Shown: positions 62,055 to 64,000 of the stretch, in pieces
Position numbering within the stretch: the first letter of the stretch is position 1
How the letters are laid out: every line of letters starts with the position of its first letter
Assembly: GCA_963703335.1 (NCBI GenBank)
Contig: OY969812.1
Span: 1,798,001 to 1,862,000, forward strand
DNA: 64,000 nucleotides
Origin: VRUE01 sp963703335
Lineage (GTDB): Bacteria; Actinomycetota; Thermoleophilia; Solirubrobacterales; 70-9
Direction of reading: 5' to 3'
Notes under the pieces: model-generated
Database searches by the model: none
What the model was told of the DNA's origin: nothing
What the model saw: only the letters and a program-made list of their open reading frames with translations
Position numbers and translations under genes: made by a program

Positions 62055-63422
62055 TTAGGCGTGAATGGCCCAGCCGTCGACCGCGCGGGCGGCGTCGAGG
62101 ATCGCCTCGGAGATCGTCGGGTGGGGGTGGACGATCTGGGCCAGCTCCTGGTAGCCGCCCTCCAGCGCCATTGTGGCGACCAGCTCGGCGATCATGTCGC
62201 AGGCGCGGTTGCCGACGATGTGGGCGCCGAGCAGCTCGCCGTACTGGGAGTCGACGACGAGCTTGACCAGGCCGTCCTTGTCGTCGTAGACGGTGGCACC
62301 GCCGACGCCGCCGAGCTTCTGCTTGCCGATCTTGACGTCGTGCCCTGCCCCCTTGGCCGCCGCCTCAGTGAGGCCGACGCTGGCCACCTGCGGGTGGCAG
62401 AAGGTCGCCCCGGCGACGAGGTTCTGGTCGACGGGGTGGGCTGGCTCTCCCGCCGCGTGCTCGACCGCGACGACGCCCTCCTCCGAGGCCTTGTGCGCGA
62501 GCGCCTTAGCGTTGACGAGGTCGCCGATCGCGTAGACCTTGGCGTTGGAAGTCCGCTGGTACTCGTCGACCTTGACCTTGCCTTTGTCGGTGAGTTCGAC
62601 CCCGGCGCCCTCGAGCCCGAGGCCCTCGACGTCTGGCGCGCGGCCGCCGGCGATGCAGAGGTAGTCGACCTCGATCGTCTCCTCGCCATAGCTGAGCTTG
62701 ACCGAGCTCTCGCTCGCCTCGACATCGGTGACGGGCGTGCCGGTTGAGATCGTCACCTTCTGCTTTTTGAAGGCACGCTCGACCACGCGGGCCATGTCCT
62801 TGTCCTCGGCGGGGAGGATCTGGTCGAGCATCTCGATCAGCACCACCTCGGTGCCAAAGCGGCCGTAAGCGGAAGCGATCTCACAGCCGGATGCGCCAGC
62901 ACCGGCAACGGCAATCTTCTGCGGCTGCGCGGGCAGCGACCAGGCGCCCCAGGTGTCGACGACGCGCTCGCCGAACTCGACCCCGGGGATCGGCAGCGCG
63001 ACCGAGCCAGTGGCGAGCACGACGGTGCCGGCCTCGTAGACCTCGTCGCCGACCTTAACGTTCGCCTCTGCGGTCAGTGAGCCCTCGCCCTCGATCTGCG
63101 TGATCTTGTTCTTGTCCCAAAGCATCTTCACGCCGTTTGACAGGGACTCGGAGACCGAGGCGCGGCGCCTGCCCAGCGCCTCCCAGTCGATCGAGACGTC
63201 CTTGGCGACAATGCCCAGCTCGGCACCCTCGCGCGCTTGCTCATAGATCTCCGCCGTGCGCAGCACCGTCTTGGCCGGGATGCAGGCGTAGTTGAGGCAA
63301 CGCCCGCCGGCCTTGTCACGCTCGACCACGGCGGTCTTCTTGCCTAGCTGGGCAGCACGGATCGCAGCCACGTAGCCGCCCGGGCCCCCGCCGATGACGA
63401 TCACGTCGAAGGAATCTGCCAC
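62055..63422 (-). CDS. lpdA: Dihydrolipoyl dehydrogenase (E3)
   Basis: A 455-residue flavoprotein disulfide reductase. The FAD motif is VIGGGPGGYVAAIRAAQLG, the redox disulfide is in GGRCLNYACIPAKTVL (Cys-x4-Cys), the NAD motif is AVAGAGASGCEIASAYGRFG, YAIGDLVN binds FAD, and the C-terminal HPHPTISEAI supplies the catalytic His-Glu. It reoxidises the lipoyl groups of E2 and so completes the pyruvate dehydrogenase complex whose other genes lie 2-6 kb away. It is the next gene after the toxin pair, convergent with it. Confidence 0.97.
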   Translation of the reverse strand: MADSFDVIVIGGGPGGYVAAIRAAQLGKKTAVVERDKAGGRCLNYACIPAKTVLRTAEIYEQAREGAELGIVAKDVSIDWEALGRRRASVSESLSNGVKMLWDKNKITQIEGEGSLTAEANVKVGDEVYEAGTVVLATGSVALPIPGVEFGERVVDTWGAWSLPAQPQKIAVAGAGASGCEIASAYGRFGTEVVLIEMLDQILPAEDKDMARVVERAFKKQKVTISTGTPVTDVEASESSVKLSYGEETIEVDYLCIAGGRAPDVEGLGLEGAGVELTDKGKVKVDEYQRTSNAKVYAIGDLVNAKALAHKASEEGVVAVEHAAGEPAHPVDQNLVAGATFCHPQVASVGLTEAAAKGAGHDVKIGKQKLGGVGGATVYDDKDGLVKLVVDSQYGELLGAHIVGNRACDMIAELVATMALEGGYQELAQIVHPHPTISEAILDAARAVDGWAIHA

Positions 63423-63450
63423 TCGCTTGAGCCTATAGAACGGCCGAGGG

Positions 63451-63948
63451 TTACTCGCGCGTCGGCATCTGGATCCGGGCCATCGCCTTCACCATCAGCC
63501 AAAAGAACGTCCCGGAGACGGCGAGCAGGGCGAGCGTGGCGAGGACCTGGGTGACGGTCGCCGCCTGCAGCGCCAGGCCGTAGACAGCGCTGAAGATGAG
63601 GAAGACCAGGACCAGTTGGAAGCCGAGCACGGCCCAGTAGCGTGCCCGCCACATGCCCCAGGCCATCAGCCCGGTTAGCAGCGCCGGAGCGAGTGCCTGG
63701 ATGAAGCGCGGTTTCTCACCGCTCACCTCGGTGCCGGCGAGGTAGCCGACCACGATCGAGATGGCGATGAGGGCAGAGACCACCGCGCCGATCGTCACCA
63801 CCAACGGTCGCTCCCCCGCGGCGAGTGGCTGCAGCGCCTCGCGTGCCTCTTGGTTGCGCACCTCGGCTCGCGCGTAGCCGCGCTCCATGCGCTCGCGCGG
63901 TGACGGTGAAGCGCCGCGCTGCTTGCGCTTACGGGGATGGTCAGGCAC
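63451..63948 (-). CDS. Small four-helix membrane protein
   Basis: A 165-residue protein opening VPDHPRKRKQRGASPSPRER, a basic cytoplasmic lead-in of a family that seems common in Thermoleophilia, then four membrane helices (about 48-70, 78-95, 98-116 and 122-145). The GTG at 63948 is chosen because it overlaps the stop of the upstream gene (8 bp) and begins the conserved part. Function unknown. Confidence 0.75.
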   Translation of the reverse strand: MPDHPRKRKQRGASPSPRERMERGYARAEVRNQEAREALQPLAAGERPLVVTIGAVVSALIAISIVVGYLAGTEVSGEKPRFIQALAPALLTGLMAWGMWRARYWAVLGFQLVLVFLIFSAVYGLALQAATVTQVLATLALLAVSGTFFWLMVKAMARIQMPTRE

Positions 63949-64000
63949 CCGGGGCCGCCTCTCCAAGCGGGGCGAAGGCGCCGCGCAGCTCTGCGGCGAT
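63941..64000 (-). CDS. C-terminal end of an unknown gene (runs off window)
   Basis: The last 19 codons of a leftward gene are visible, reading IAAELRGAFAPLGEAAPGA before a TGA at 63943-63941. The reading overlaps the start of the four-helix membrane protein by 8 bases, as is usual here. Too little is present to name it. Confidence 0.5.
   Translation of the reverse strand: MAAELRGAFAPLGEAAPGA

Overview
The window is GC-rich actinobacterial chromosome, most likely from class Thermoleophilia (Solirubrobacterales or a close relative). The evidence is indirect: high GC with GTG/TTG starts and 1-8 bp gene overlaps; secreted proteins opening with the MKIK..RPSPAM..ALLALFLALGG signal typical of that group; an acidic MGILDEAIREHLELKRQ protein; and a small protein opening VPDHPRKRKQRG. 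No 16S or other species marker is present.

Region 1 (1-17.7 kb) is chromosomal. After a partial NRAMP-type transporter, an SRPBCC protein, a membrane protein, an ABC exporter and a zinc alcohol dehydrogenase, the region is dominated by extracytoplasmic redox biology. It holds a blue-copper lipoprotein and two paralogous cassettes, each with a signal-peptide low-complexity protein, a one-helix membrane protein with a disordered tail, an ApbE flavin transferase and a ferric-reductase-like heme membrane protein. Cassette 1 (5.6-9.6 kb) also has a ferredoxin and an FAD ferredoxin reductase. Cassette 2 (12.3-15.9 kb) also has a cytochrome-b-like membrane protein and a Usp-like protein. Each cassette lies beside an OmpR-type two-component system. 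No FMN_bind domain protein is visible, although that is the usual ApbE acceptor. Instead the small exported proteins share a PV(V/T)TxxSG / C-terminal PVTTxxS motif, and some carry (S/T)GA(S/T). I propose they are unconventional flavinylated electron carriers. Three copies of an exact 11-bp-period TNAG box array precede cassette-2 genes.

Region 2 (17.7-24.5 kb) is a patchwork: a 3' tRNA-Met(CAU) fragment with a terminator, an arsenic locus (arsR, arsM, a frameshifted arsC, and a truncated divergent aquaporin joined to an HNH remnant), secreted proteins, and a sigma factor carrying a membrane-spanning tail.

Region 3 (24.5-47.7 kb) is an integrative conjugative element beside tRNA-Ala(CGC). 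It holds a Tcp/VirB-type transfer operon (TcpC, TcpD, TcpE, VirB4, VirB6-like, SLT-CHAP hydrolase, coupling protein), a replication-relaxation protein, a DNA methyltransferase, an excisionase-like protein and a tyrosine integrase fused to an Mrr_N-like winged helix. Accessory genes follow: duplicated small modules, a possible defence operon (sigma-like protein, 43-aa membrane protein, nuclease) and four tandem XRE regulators. No classical relaxase is visible.

Region 4 (47.7-64 kb) is chromosomal again: two tRNA-Ala genes, a glycosyltransferase, a compact RiPP locus (two 34-36-aa precursors, radical SAM with fused PqqD-like domain, HprK-like protein, PqqD), lipoate genes lipA/lipB, pyruvate dehydrogenase E2/E1beta/E1alpha and lpd, and an AbrB-PIN toxin-antitoxin pair. 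A ~100-bp repeat occurs four times between 55.8 and 58.5 kb, three times in frame inside genes.
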